Part shown: positions 1 to 8,180 of the stretch, piece by piece | Layout: each line of letters starts with the position of its first letter | Position numbering within the stretch: the stretch's first letter is position 1 | Assembly: GCF_014696225.1 (NCBI RefSeq) | Contig: NZ_JACJPV010000007.1 | Span: 62,001 to 126,000, forward strand | DNA from: Anabaena sp. FACHB-1237 | GTDB lineage: Bacteria; Cyanobacteriota; Cyanobacteriia; Cyanobacteriales; Nostocaceae | Direction of reading: 5' to 3' | DNA length: 64,000 nucleotides | Translations under genes and position numbers: made by a program | The notes under the pieces: generated by a model | Database searches by the model: none | Told to the model about the DNA's origin: nothing | What the model saw: only the letters and a program-made list of their open reading frames with translations

Positions 1-3
1 TTT

Positions 4-46
4 AAATTGTTAAAATTGTTAAAATTGTTAAAATTGTTAAAATTGT
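4..46. repeat. 9-bp tandem repeat
   Basis: About five consecutive copies of the 9-bp unit AAAATTGTT open the window. The array may continue to the left of the window edge. It lies about 500 bp upstream of the first gene and has no visible function. Confidence 0.9.
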
Positions 47-541
47 AGTCAGCATTTCACTATCATTAGTTAATGTTAGTTAGCTAATATTATTTGGTCA
101 ATATCTTAAAAGACAATAATGCACAAATGTTAACGAAAAGTTAACTATCTGGTCATTAGTTATGATCCTTTAAATGTTATTGTGGAAATTTCAGTCTTTT
201 TACAGATGACTAATAACTCAATTTTGAGAAAAGACTGAAAAATTGTGGATAATCTAAAAATAATGATCAGATCAATTATACTTGATATTTGAAGATTTTC
301 CCTATGCTCTGGAGCATAATTTAAGTATTTATTCACTATTAATAAGTATTAATAAATGTTAAGTTTAATGAATATATCTAACAAAATGTTAAGATGAAGA
401 TTGTTTCTATCGCTTCAGGGACGGCTACTTGCTAAATGCCACTAAAATTTACTGATTTCTTTTATATTTTCATCTTCTACTTATCTCTGAAAACTCGCTA
501 TATTAACAATTAATTAGTAAAGTTAAGAAACAATTATCCCT
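47..541. other. Intergenic, AT-rich
   Basis: No gene, RNA gene or known repeat is recognised here. It is very AT-rich and presumably carries the promoter of the radical SAM gene that starts at 542. No clear promoter boxes could be assigned. Confidence 0.6.
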
Positions 542-1165
542 ATGGAAAGAACCGAAATAAATTTCTTTACCCAACCTACAGATATTCCCCCAGGACATCT
601 GAATATTATGGGTTATATTGATAAATCGGAAGTTAATGGTCCTGGTTGTCGGGCTGTAATTTGGGTACAAGGTTGTAAAAAAGAATGTCCGGGTTGCTTT
701 AATCCCAATTCTTGGGATTTTGAAATTAACCAATTGGTGGCTATTGATACTCTGGTAGAAAATATTCTCAGTAATCCTTTCAATACCGGTGTCACTTTTT
801 CTGGTGGTGAGCCTTTTTGGCAAGCATCGGCTTTAGCGGAAGTAGCTAGAAAGGTGAAAGCTAAAGGTTTAAATGTGATGTCTTTTAGCGGGTTTACTTT
901 AGAACAGTTAAAATCTAAATCTGCACCTCCTGGTTCTCAAGAATTATTGGCGGAATTAGACATTTTAATTGATGGTCCTTTTGTGGAATCTTTGGCTATT
1001 AATTCTCCTAATTCTCCGGTTTCTTCTAGTAACCAAAGGGTGAATATTTTTAATCCAGATTTTGAAAATAAAATTAGTTGGGCTAGTGATCAAATTGAGG
1101 TACATATTCTTAAAGATGGTAGTCGCATTGTTACTGGTTATCAAGGTTTATTGGAATTAACTTAA
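542..1165 (+). CDS. NrdG-like radical SAM activating protein
   Basis: 207 residues. It shows the CxxxCxxC cluster of radical SAM activases (C45, C49, C52 in CKKECPGC), which binds a 4Fe-4S cluster and S-adenosylmethionine, followed by the SAM-binding stretch FSGGEPFWQ. Length and order match the NrdG/PflA-type single-cluster family that puts a glycyl radical on a partner enzyme, classically anaerobic ribonucleotide reductase. No NrdD-like or other glycyl radical enzyme is adjacent, so the partner is unknown. The gene stands alone on the plus strand and its upstream 500 bp are non-coding. The family call is firm; the substrate is inference. Confidence 0.8.
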   Translation: MERTEINFFTQPTDIPPGHLNIMGYIDKSEVNGPGCRAVIWVQGCKKECPGCFNPNSWDFEINQLVAIDTLVENILSNPFNTGVTFSGGEPFWQASALAEVARKVKAKGLNVMSFSGFTLEQLKSKSAPPGSQELLAELDILIDGPFVESLAINSPNSPVSSSNQRVNIFNPDFENKISWASDQIEVHILKDGSRIVTGYQGLLELT

Positions 1166-1472
1166 GCTATCAGCTATCAGCTATCAGTAGTCAGTTTAAA
1201 AATTTCTCAGCAAGTCCTTTGTATTTGTTTCTTTTTATTCCTTGTATTTCAACATTTCAGGTAAATGGCTGTTCGCGTAGCGTCCTGTTAGAAATTAGCT
1301 GATACCTGACTGCTGAATGCTGAATGCTTGCAACAAGATCCTAAATTTTTTTTATTTTGTCTAATCATATTTTGCTAATAGTTGACCAAAAATCTGGGAT
1401 ACAAGCCCCGTCCTTGACGGCTTTTCTTGATTTTTAATATACTCCTTTAGCACCTTGAGGTCGGTGAATATA
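1166..1472. other. Intergenic between convergent genes
   Basis: Begins with short tandem copies of CTATCAG-type sequence (about 1168-1190). It also holds a fragment of a GC-rich cyanobacterial palindrome (GTTCGCGTAGCG near 1272). No gene is seen. Confidence 0.5.
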
Positions 1473-3290
1473 TCAATACATTAATAATAAACGATCAGGA
1501 TGTAAATGGACATACCAAGGAAAGGCTTGATCTTTAATTGTTGCCCATTTTTCTTTATAAATTTCTGCTTGTAAATGATAATCATGAAGATCATGACTAG
1601 GAGAATTAAGTTTTAAAAATACTGTCATTCTATGGGGTGTTTCACTAGTCCGTGCTATATAACAGGGAAAAGTGTTAATTTGTTGGGTATTTTGAGTGAT
1701 AATTAAATGATGGGCGCGAATACCAATATAAGATATTTCTGAGGTGATTTGTTGATTAATTTCTAATGTACAATTCCAATCAATTGCTGCTATTTGTGAA
1801 GGTGAAATAATCTGAGTACGGGAGAAGTTTTTACAACCTGTAATTCGGGCAACATTCATGTTAGCTGGTTTTTGAAATATCTCATATTTAGTACCATAAT
1901 GGGCAGTTGTTCCCTGAGCTAATACTAATAAATTGGGACATAAACGATAGGCTTCTTCCATGTTATGAGTCACGAATAAAGTTGCACCTTGATAATCTGC
2001 TAATATTTCTGTAACTTGTTGTTCTAATTGACTGCGTAAATGGGTATCTAGGGCTGAAAATGGCTCATCTAAAAGCAGGGCTTGGGGTTGACTTGCTAAG
2101 GCTCTGGCTAGGGCAACTCGTTGCTGTTGTCCACCAGAAAGTTGATGAGGATAGCGATCGCCTAAACCTTGTAAGTGCATAGCTATTAATTGTTTTTCTA
2201 CTTCTTCTTTAATTTTGATTTTTGATGATTTTTGTGGAAGACCAAAAGCGATATTTTCAGCTACAGTAATATGGGGAAACAGGGCATAATTTTGAAATAA
2301 AAACCCGATTTTGCGTTCACGAATGGGTAAGTTAATTTTTTTTTCTGAATCAAATAATACTCTACCATTTAAAATAATTTTTCCTTTAGTTGGAGTTTCT
2401 ATTCCTGCAATACAACGTAAAATCATACTTTTACCTGCTCCAGAACTACCCAATAATCCCAAAGGTTGATCATTACTATTAAAACTAACTTGCAGATGAA
2501 AATTAGCCAGCTTTTTCTGAATATCAACTATTAAACTAGATGATGAATTTTCTGTTGAACTTTCTGTAAAAATAGGTGAAGATTCATGGACGTGATCAGG
2601 TTTTTTGTTATTTGGTTTTACCCCTTTATGCTGGTGAGAAAATTCTTGCCAAAAATTAGCGGTGATAATTCCAGATAGAGAGATAATCATAATAACAGTT
2701 GACCAAAACCAAGCATCATTAATTACTCCTGCTTCCATAGCGAAATAAATGGCCATCGGAATAGTTTGGGTTTGTCCAGGAATATTACCAGCTAACATTA
2801 ATGTTGCTCCAAATTCGCCTAAAGCACGAGCAAAAGTTAGAGTAACAGCCGCAATAATTCCTGGCAATGCTAAAGGTAAACTGACACGCCAAAAAATAGT
2901 TAATTCCTGCGCTCCTAAAGTTCTAGCTACTCGTAATAAATTAGCATCAATTTGAGAAAAAGCAGCTAAAGCAGTTTTGTACATTAAGGGAAAAGAAACT
3001 ACAGTAGCAGCGATCGCTCCTCCATACCAAGTAAACACAACATTGGCATTTAATGGTTCTAAAAATTTACCAATTGGTCCATTTCTGCCAAATAAAATCA
3101 ATAATAAAAAGCCCACAACAGTAGGAGGTAAAATTAAAGGAGCAACTAATATTCCTTCAATAATAGATTTACCTTTACCATGATATCCTAACATCCAATA
3201 AGCAGTTGCAATACCGAGAAAAAAGGTAATAAAAGTGGCAAATAAAGCAGTTTTTAGTGATATCCATAAAGGAGATAAATCTTGGGGCAT
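1473..3290 (-). CDS. modBC: Fused molybdate ABC transporter permease/ATPase (ModBC)
   Basis: 605 residues joining two normally separate proteins. Residues about 1-215 are a ModB-type permease with several membrane segments and an EAA-like loop (near 125-150). Residues about 253-605 are a ModC-type ATPase with Walker A GSSGAGKS (281-288), Q-loop near 333, signature LSGGQQQR (384-391) and Walker B LLLDEP (405-410), then a C-terminal TOBE/Mop-like region. The linker (about 216-252) is hydrophilic. The protein would use ATP to import molybdate across the inner membrane for molybdenum cofactor and, in diazotrophs, nitrogenase. ModB-ModC fusions are known in Anabaena-type cyanobacteria. No modA binding-protein gene is visible in the window, so it must lie elsewhere. 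Confidence 0.92.
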   Translation of the reverse strand: MPQDLSPLWISLKTALFATFITFFLGIATAYWMLGYHGKGKSIIEGILVAPLILPPTVVGFLLLILFGRNGPIGKFLEPLNANVVFTWYGGAIAATVVSFPLMYKTALAAFSQIDANLLRVARTLGAQELTIFWRVSLPLALPGIIAAVTLTFARALGEFGATLMLAGNIPGQTQTIPMAIYFAMEAGVINDAWFWSTVIMIISLSGIITANFWQEFSHQHKGVKPNNKKPDHVHESSPIFTESSTENSSSSLIVDIQKKLANFHLQVSFNSNDQPLGLLGSSGAGKSMILRCIAGIETPTKGKIILNGRVLFDSEKKINLPIRERKIGFLFQNYALFPHITVAENIAFGLPQKSSKIKIKEEVEKQLIAMHLQGLGDRYPHQLSGGQQQRVALARALASQPQALLLDEPFSALDTHLRSQLEQQVTEILADYQGATLFVTHNMEEAYRLCPNLLVLAQGTTAHYGTKYEIFQKPANMNVARITGCKNFSRTQIISPSQIAAIDWNCTLEINQQITSEISYIGIRAHHLIITQNTQQINTFPCYIARTSETPHRMTVFLKLNSPSHDLHDYHLQAEIYKEKWATIKDQAFPWYVHLHPDRLLLMY

Positions 3291-3386
3291 ATTTTTAACT
3301 TTGTTTATTTCGTGAATTATAGTGAAATATATATTATATAATATAATAACACTAGGTAATTTTCAGATAAATTTTGAGATAATACC

Positions 3387-4157
3387 ATGCAAAATCCTTT
3401 TCCTGGGATGAACCCATATTTAGAACAAGCTGAATTATGGCATCAAGTACATAATCGGTTAATAGTAGCTATAGCTGATGAATTAACTCCAAAAATCGCG
3501 CCTAAATATAGAGTTTCTCTAAAAGAGCGAGTTTACACAAGTGTGGATGATATTTTATTAGTCGGAATTGCCGATGTAGGAGTTAGTAAAAGGAATAATT
3601 TAATAAATAATTTAATAAATAATTCAGGAAATCATTCAGGAAATAATCTAGGAAATAATCAAGATTTAACTGCGATAAAAATAGCCGAACCTACAAAAGT
3701 TAAACTACTTATATCTGGAGAAGTAATTGAGAGATTTTTAGAAATTAAAGCTACTCAAAGTCGGGAAATAGTGACGATAATTGAAATACTTTCACCTAAA
3801 AACAAACTATCTAAAGAAGGGAGATTAATTTATGAAAATAAACGACAAAAAATTTTGAAATCTGCCACACACTTAATAGAAATTGACTTATTAAGAGCAG
3901 GTTACCGAATTTTAGTTAGTCGTAGTTACCAACGTCCTAAAGCAGACCTTTATAGTTTTGATTTACCACAACCTATTCCTTTACTTCCCGTACCTTTATA
4001 TTCAGAAGAAACAGAACCTATCATAGATTTACAAACATTATTGAATGAAATTTATGAAGGAGTAAGATTTGATTTAGCAATTGATTATACTCAGAGTTTA
4101 AAACCAGAATTATCTTCTCAACAACAAAGTTGGATCAGAGAAATTTTACAAGTTTAA
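3387..4157 (+). CDS. DUF4058 family protein
   Basis: 256 residues, beginning with the typical family opening MQNPFPGMNPYLE and containing the IEILSPKNK and YRPKADLY-like core motifs. DUF4058 proteins are abundant in cyanobacteria, often in many copies, and have no established function; a nuclease-like fold has been suggested for related families but is not shown here. An Asn-rich stretch (about residues 72-92) made of repeated NLINN/GNN units looks like an in-frame expansion of short DNA repeats. It is divergent from modBC and closely followed by a MITE. The family call is firm; the function is unknown. Confidence 0.85.
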   Translation: MQNPFPGMNPYLEQAELWHQVHNRLIVAIADELTPKIAPKYRVSLKERVYTSVDDILLVGIADVGVSKRNNLINNLINNSGNHSGNNLGNNQDLTAIKIAEPTKVKLLISGEVIERFLEIKATQSREIVTIIEILSPKNKLSKEGRLIYENKRQKILKSATHLIEIDLLRAGYRILVSRSYQRPKADLYSFDLPQPIPLLPVPLYSEETEPIIDLQTLLNEIYEGVRFDLAIDYTQSLKPELSSQQQSWIREILQV

Positions 4158-4165
4158 TATTATAG

Positions 4166-4269
4166 TAAGCTGTTGTGCTTTTAACTTGAATAATTAATAC
4201 AAGCAAGATGCTTGTGCTACTGTAACTTCAGGTTTTTTAATTATACAGTGAGTGCTGCACATTAGCTTA
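4166..4269 (+). mobile_element. MITE family A, complete copy
   Basis: 104-bp element bounded by imperfect 13-bp terminal inverted repeats (TAAGCTGTTGTGC at the left, matching TAAGCTAATGTGC read from the right). An internal hairpin carries CAAGCAAGATGCTTG. It starts 9 bp after the stop codon of the DUF4058 gene. The TA at each end could be a target duplication, as for IS630-type elements. Confidence 0.85.
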
Positions 4270-4306
4270 GTGCAGGCATCTTGCCAGCAATTATTAATTT
4301 ACAATT

Positions 4307-4335
4307 ATCCCCGACTTCTTCAAGAAATCAGGGAT
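4307..4335. terminator. GATCCCC-type hairpin repeat (degenerate)
   Basis: Degenerate copy of the hairpin ATCCCCGACTTCTT/AAGAAnTCnGGGAT. It lies 23 bp beyond the stop codon of the minus-strand gene at 4358. Seven hairpins of this kind occur in the window, each next to a gene end, which suggests a role in ending or protecting transcripts. Confidence 0.5.
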
Positions 4336-4357
4336 ATAATTAATGTCTGATTAATGA

Positions 4358-4720
4358 TTATTCTTCATCAGGATAAGGTTCATCTATACTCATTACCCAA
4401 GGAATGCCATTATTAATAGGAGAACTAATACTAATTTGTGCCTTATTAGCAAAACGCTTCAATTTTTCTGCTAAATGGGGAACGGTTGTCATCACATTTT
4501 GATAGCTATTAATATCATGACAAACCAGAACTAAGGTTAAAATACCACTTTGGATTTTGAAATACCAATGACAACTAGACAATACAATCTTGACTATCTT
4601 ATCACAAGCTAGGTAAAAGCTGTTTTTAGTTGCTTCTTCCAACTGAGTCAGTAATATTTCACTGATTTGTGTTGTTTTAAAAGAAGGCAAATCATCTGGA
4701 GATAGATAAGGTTTAGTCAT
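4358..4720 (-). CDS. Small conserved protein, paralogue of the 26314-26706 product
   Basis: 120 residues, function not recognised. It shares the opening pattern M[TS]K...PDDLP, the block FYLA-x-D and the block LSSCHWY with the protein encoded at 26314-26706, so the two are paralogues. There is no signal peptide or membrane segment and it appears cytosolic. A purine-rich ribosome-binding site (GGAAGAAC) precedes the ATG. The gene stands alone here, whereas its paralogue sits in a luciferase-like oxidoreductase operon. The absence of a repeat-derived insertion found in the paralogue suggests this is the more ancestral sequence. Confidence 0.75.
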   Translation of the reverse strand: MTKPYLSPDDLPSFKTTQISEILLTQLEEATKNSFYLACDKIVKIVLSSCHWYFKIQSGILTLVLVCHDINSYQNVMTTVPHLAEKLKRFANKAQISISSPINNGIPWVMSIDEPYPDEE

Positions 4721-5227
4721 AATAGTTCTTCCTTATTCAAAAGAACAGAATACTGACATCAATTTGATCATTAAACTCATTATTTAACTATCAATTATGC
4801 CAGATTTATTCATAGTTAGTAAATCTTGCATCTGATCACCGTTCACTCCATAGCTACTTTATATAATTTTTCATCTGGAATATCCTATTTTCTACATATT
4901 TTCTTCAGCAAATTTACAAAAATATATGAAGTTTCTTATCGTAGTGGTCAGTATTTATTGTTCAGCATTCAGCCGTCAAATTGGCTTTGTATAGGGGATA
5001 TAGATATTAACTTAAATAAATTTTGGCTTGGATAGATTACTGATTCAGTATATAAAAAACATTATGGTAGTTAGTAAATGTTGACAATGAACAATTTTGA
5101 CAAATTAATCAGTAAAGGATAAACATTTTATTTTCTATTTATATTTTATGTTTTATTGATTATCAGAGAAATATCAATATTTCTAATTTTGGCAAACTGT
5201 TTATTATCTAACATTCTGGTAAATTCT
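4721..5227. other. Intergenic, AT-rich
   Basis: No convincing gene. A 69-codon reading frame at 4826-5035 has atypical composition and no ribosome-binding site. The region probably carries promoters for the flanking divergent genes. No repeat family was recognised. Confidence 0.5.
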
Positions 5228-5689
5228 ATGGCAAAATGGCTACTGATAGAAGTGAATAATCTTTTCAAACGTGATAGAATAGTCCGTAATTTAGAGATTT
5301 TTCAAGATGTAATTGTAATTTCTTTGTGTGTGAGTTTATTTTGTGTGATGTTACTCCGTTTAGGGGATATGTTTTTATCATTTTTACATCCTTTAGATTT
5401 AAGACAAGTAACATCAGATATTTTGTTTATTTTGATTCTAGTGGAGTTATTTAGGTTATTAATTGATTACTTACAAGCGCGAAGCATTTCCGTTGGTGCA
5501 GCAGTGGAGATTACCATTGTTTCAGCATTAAGAGAAGTAATTTTAAGAGGTGTTTTAGAAATTCCCAGGGAGCAAATTTTCGGACTTTCTTTATTTTTAG
5601 CTGTGTTAGCAGGTATTTTGATACTTTTACCATTAATGTCCCCATTATTTCATTATATGAAAATTAATGATCAGGAAATAGAAAGTTAA
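5228..5689 (+). CDS. PsiE-like phosphate-starvation-inducible membrane protein
   Basis: 153 residues from the chosen ATG at 5228; the frame is open further upstream to a TTG at 5156. The protein has about four hydrophobic segments with the family pattern ELFRLLIDYLQ...SVGAAVEITIVSALREVIL and a final hydrophobic segment ending near LLPL. PsiE proteins are small inner-membrane proteins induced by phosphate starvation in E. coli, and their biochemical role is unknown. Length (PsiE of E. coli is about 136 residues) favours the internal ATG. No phosphate-regulon box was identified upstream. Confidence 0.75.
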   Translation: MAKWLLIEVNNLFKRDRIVRNLEIFQDVIVISLCVSLFCVMLLRLGDMFLSFLHPLDLRQVTSDILFILILVELFRLLIDYLQARSISVGAAVEITIVSALREVILRGVLEIPREQIFGLSLFLAVLAGILILLPLMSPLFHYMKINDQEIES

Positions 5690-5707
5690 GAGAAATGATC
5701 CTGAAAA

Positions 5708-6184
5708 TTACTGATAACTTTGTAAAAGATTTTCACCATTAAAATGGATTAAATGAGTTGCATCTTCCGCTATCCATACATCAGTTTCCCAGGCAATTTC
5801 TGTTAAATACTCCTTCATTGCTTGACGATTAAGAAAAGCTGTCACCATAACAATGGGTATGTGACAGTTTTTACATAAAGTTTTCAGTTCTGTTTTCCGT
5901 TTAGCATCAATGGGACCATGAGATGTGACAGCTTCAATTAAAATTAACCAGTTTTCAGAGGGAAAATGAATCATTATATCGGGCATTTTTCCATGAGGAT
6001 CAATTTTCATGCCTAATTCTGCTAAAGCTAATTGATCAAAATGGGCAAATTTATCATCTGTATCACCCACATAAATTATTTTACTATTAGGTGTAAATCG
6101 TGGACAAAAATCATTAATTATTTTCTCAATTAGAATATTTTGACCACCTGGTGAAAGTGTGATTAATGTATCATTAATGTCCAT
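5708..6184 (-). CDS. BsuBI/PstI-type restriction endonuclease catalytic domain (stand-alone)
   Basis: 158 residues that match only the C-terminal catalytic domain of the BsuBI/PstI restriction endonuclease family: IIYVGDTDDKFAHFD (36-50), KMPDIMIHF (66-74), LILIEAVTSHGPI (80-92), IVMVTAFLNR, and EIAWETDVWIAEDATHLIHF (129-148). D69 and E84 are the likely metal ligands. Full-length relatives are about 315-325 residues with an N-terminal helical DNA-recognition domain, which is absent. No partner methyltransferase is seen in the window. It is divergently arranged, 110 bp from a ParA-like/HEPN operon. It may be a domesticated or truncated nuclease, or part of a three-gene defence unit. The domain call is firm; present activity is uncertain. 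Confidence 0.85.
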   Translation of the reverse strand: MDINDTLITLSPGGQNILIEKIINDFCPRFTPNSKIIYVGDTDDKFAHFDQLALAELGMKIDPHGKMPDIMIHFPSENWLILIEAVTSHGPIDAKRKTELKTLCKNCHIPIVMVTAFLNRQAMKEYLTEIAWETDVWIAEDATHLIHFNGENLLQSYQ

Positions 6185-6294
6185 TTTTATTCTTTCATTA
6201 AAATTTATTCAGCACAACTTGATAAAAATATGATATAAGTAATACAGGTTATTAAGCAATACCTTGATCATCAAAATTAACATCGTTCATAAAA

Positions 6295-7347
6295 ATGGTT
6301 CAAAAAATCGCCTTATTTAATCATAAAGGTGGTGTAAGCAAAACCACCACTACATTTAACTTAGGTTGGATGCTTGCTGCAAAAGGAAAAAGAGTCATTC
6401 TTGTAGATACTGATCCCCAATGTAATCTTACAGGAATGGCACTAAAAGAAGAAACAGAAGAAGATGAAGCCAGAATAGAAAACATTTATCAAACTTTTTC
6501 TAATATTAAAACTGGTTTAGCTCCTGCTTTTGAATCTCAACCAAGAGCTATTAAAGCTGTAGATTGTATTCAGATAGAAGAGAATCTGTTTTTATTACCT
6601 GGCCATGTGGGTTTTGGTGAATACGAAGTAACATTAGGTATTGCACAAGAACTCAGTGGTTCAATTCAGACACTTAAAAATTTACCTGGTGCAATTTCTG
6701 ATCTTTTAGAAAAAACAGCTAATAAATTTAATGCTGACTACATTTTAATTGATATGAGTCCCAGCTTAGGATCAATTAATCAAAATTTATTAATGACAAG
6801 TGACTTTTTCTTAGTACCAACAACTGCTGATTTCTTTTCAGTCATGGCCATAGATTCTTTAGCTAGAATATTACCAAAATGGTGTGCTTGGGCAAGAATG
6901 GCCAGCGCAAATCCTGTATTAAAGGAATCTGCTTATCCATTTCCAGAATTTAGGTTAAAATTTTTAGGAACTATAGTTCAAAACTATAGAATTAAGAATG
7001 CTAAAGAAACAGGAGCATTTCAAACTTGGATAGAAAAAATAGAAAGAACAATTACTTTAAAATTATTACCTGTTTTAGATAAAAATGGTCTTTTATTGCC
7101 TGAAGAAACTTATAAAAAACAAGTAATTAGTAATTATACCTTAGCAAAAATTCCTGACTTTAATAGTTTGATTGCTCTTTCTCAACAATATAGTAAACCA
7201 GTCTATGAACTGACTGATAAAGAATTAGTGTACACAGGTAGCGTTTTAGTAAATTATAAAGCAAAACGGGACGAGTTTAAGGCTACTTTTTCCGATTTAG
7301 CAGATAAAATTATTGCACTATCATCTACCTATGCAGTCAGCCATTGA
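6295..7347 (+). CDS. ParA-like ATPase, partner of HEPN gene
   Basis: 350 residues. The N-terminus has the deviant Walker A of ParA/MinD ATPases (KGGVSKTT, 11-18), followed by VILVDTDPQCNLTG and DYILIDMSPSLG (Walker B/switch region). The C-terminal 170 residues are longer than in plasmid ParA. Such ATPases dimerise on ATP and bind DNA or protein partners. No parB gene follows; instead the 3' end overlaps a HEPN-domain gene by 17 nt, so the two are translationally coupled. This arrangement argues for an effector/regulator pair rather than partitioning. The role is inferred from context only. Confidence 0.8.
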   Translation: MVQKIALFNHKGGVSKTTTTFNLGWMLAAKGKRVILVDTDPQCNLTGMALKEETEEDEARIENIYQTFSNIKTGLAPAFESQPRAIKAVDCIQIEENLFLLPGHVGFGEYEVTLGIAQELSGSIQTLKNLPGAISDLLEKTANKFNADYILIDMSPSLGSINQNLLMTSDFFLVPTTADFFSVMAIDSLARILPKWCAWARMASANPVLKESAYPFPEFRLKFLGTIVQNYRIKNAKETGAFQTWIEKIERTITLKLLPVLDKNGLLLPEETYKKQVISNYTLAKIPDFNSLIALSQQYSKPVYELTDKELVYTGSVLVNYKAKRDEFKATFSDLADKIIALSSTYAVSH

Positions 7348-8080
7348 TCAATTTCGTATTAGTATTGAGCGTGTTAGAGATTTAATTTCTCTGCATAATT
7401 CTATTAAATCTCAAGCTACTGCTGCTTTAGATTTATCAGATATATTAAGGGCAGCTTTAGTTCTCGTTGTCAGTGCATTAGATTACTATATTCATGAAGT
7501 TGTAACTTTAGGAATGTTAGAAATATATCGTGGCACACGCTCAGAACCCTCCGTTAATCGTAATGCTACTCAATCAGCTTTTTCTCGGTTTCAAGTTTCC
7601 TTAGGTAATGCGAGTGAAGATAGAAAAGTTGCCATAGATATTGGTTCATGGATATTAACTGAAATACAACAGAATTATGGAGATGATTTTTTACAACAAT
7701 CTCATGAAATTTCTCACTTAATTCCTATTATTTCCAATACTATTTTAAATAGATTAAATAACAATTCATGGTTAGAAGCTGAAATTAGAGAAAGTTTGAG
7801 TTATAAAAGTTTTCAAGATCCAGATAAAATTGCTGATGCTATTAGGTTAATATCAGATAAAAAATTGTGGGATGAGGTAGCTAATAAAATGGGTAGAACA
7901 ACTAAAGATGTTAAACAACAACTTAATTTTATTGTAGATCGCAGAAATAAAATTGCCCATGACGCAGATATAGATCCTAGTTTTGGTTTAGGAAATCGCT
8001 GGCCTATAGATGAATTAATGGTTAATGATGCAGTAGATTTTATTGAGCAGGTTGTTGAGAGTATTCATCAAATTTTATAA
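7331..8080 (+). CDS. HEPN-domain protein (RiboL-PSP/MAE_28990-like), putative RNase
   Basis: 249 residues from the ATG at 7331, which overlaps the preceding ParA-like gene by 17 nt; a TTG at 7313 would add six residues. The helical N-terminus contains ALVLVVSALDYYIHEV, typical of the HEPN groups named after Microcystis MAE_28990 and RiboL-PSP. The C-terminus carries the R-x4-H motif of HEPN ribonucleases (RNKIAH, R205 to H210). HEPN proteins of this sort act as toxins or abortive-infection RNases, usually held in check by a partner. Here the likely partner is the co-encoded ParA-like ATPase. Family membership is supported by motif and length; RNase activity is inferred. Confidence 0.75.
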   Translation: MQSAIDQFRISIERVRDLISLHNSIKSQATAALDLSDILRAALVLVVSALDYYIHEVVTLGMLEIYRGTRSEPSVNRNATQSAFSRFQVSLGNASEDRKVAIDIGSWILTEIQQNYGDDFLQQSHEISHLIPIISNTILNRLNNNSWLEAEIRESLSYKSFQDPDKIADAIRLISDKKLWDEVANKMGRTTKDVKQQLNFIVDRRNKIAHDADIDPSFGLGNRWPIDELMVNDAVDFIEQVVESIHQIL

Positions 8081-8180
8081 ATGCCTTTTATAAATGTGTG
8101 ATTTTCTCAAAAATATCCCTCCAATTACTGACAATAATCATCTATAATAGCAATCTATCAATTTACATCACCCTGATCAA

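Noticed and set aside
4826..5035. 69-codon reading frame
   Set aside because: Product has no family-like pattern, no ribosome-binding site and AT-driven composition.
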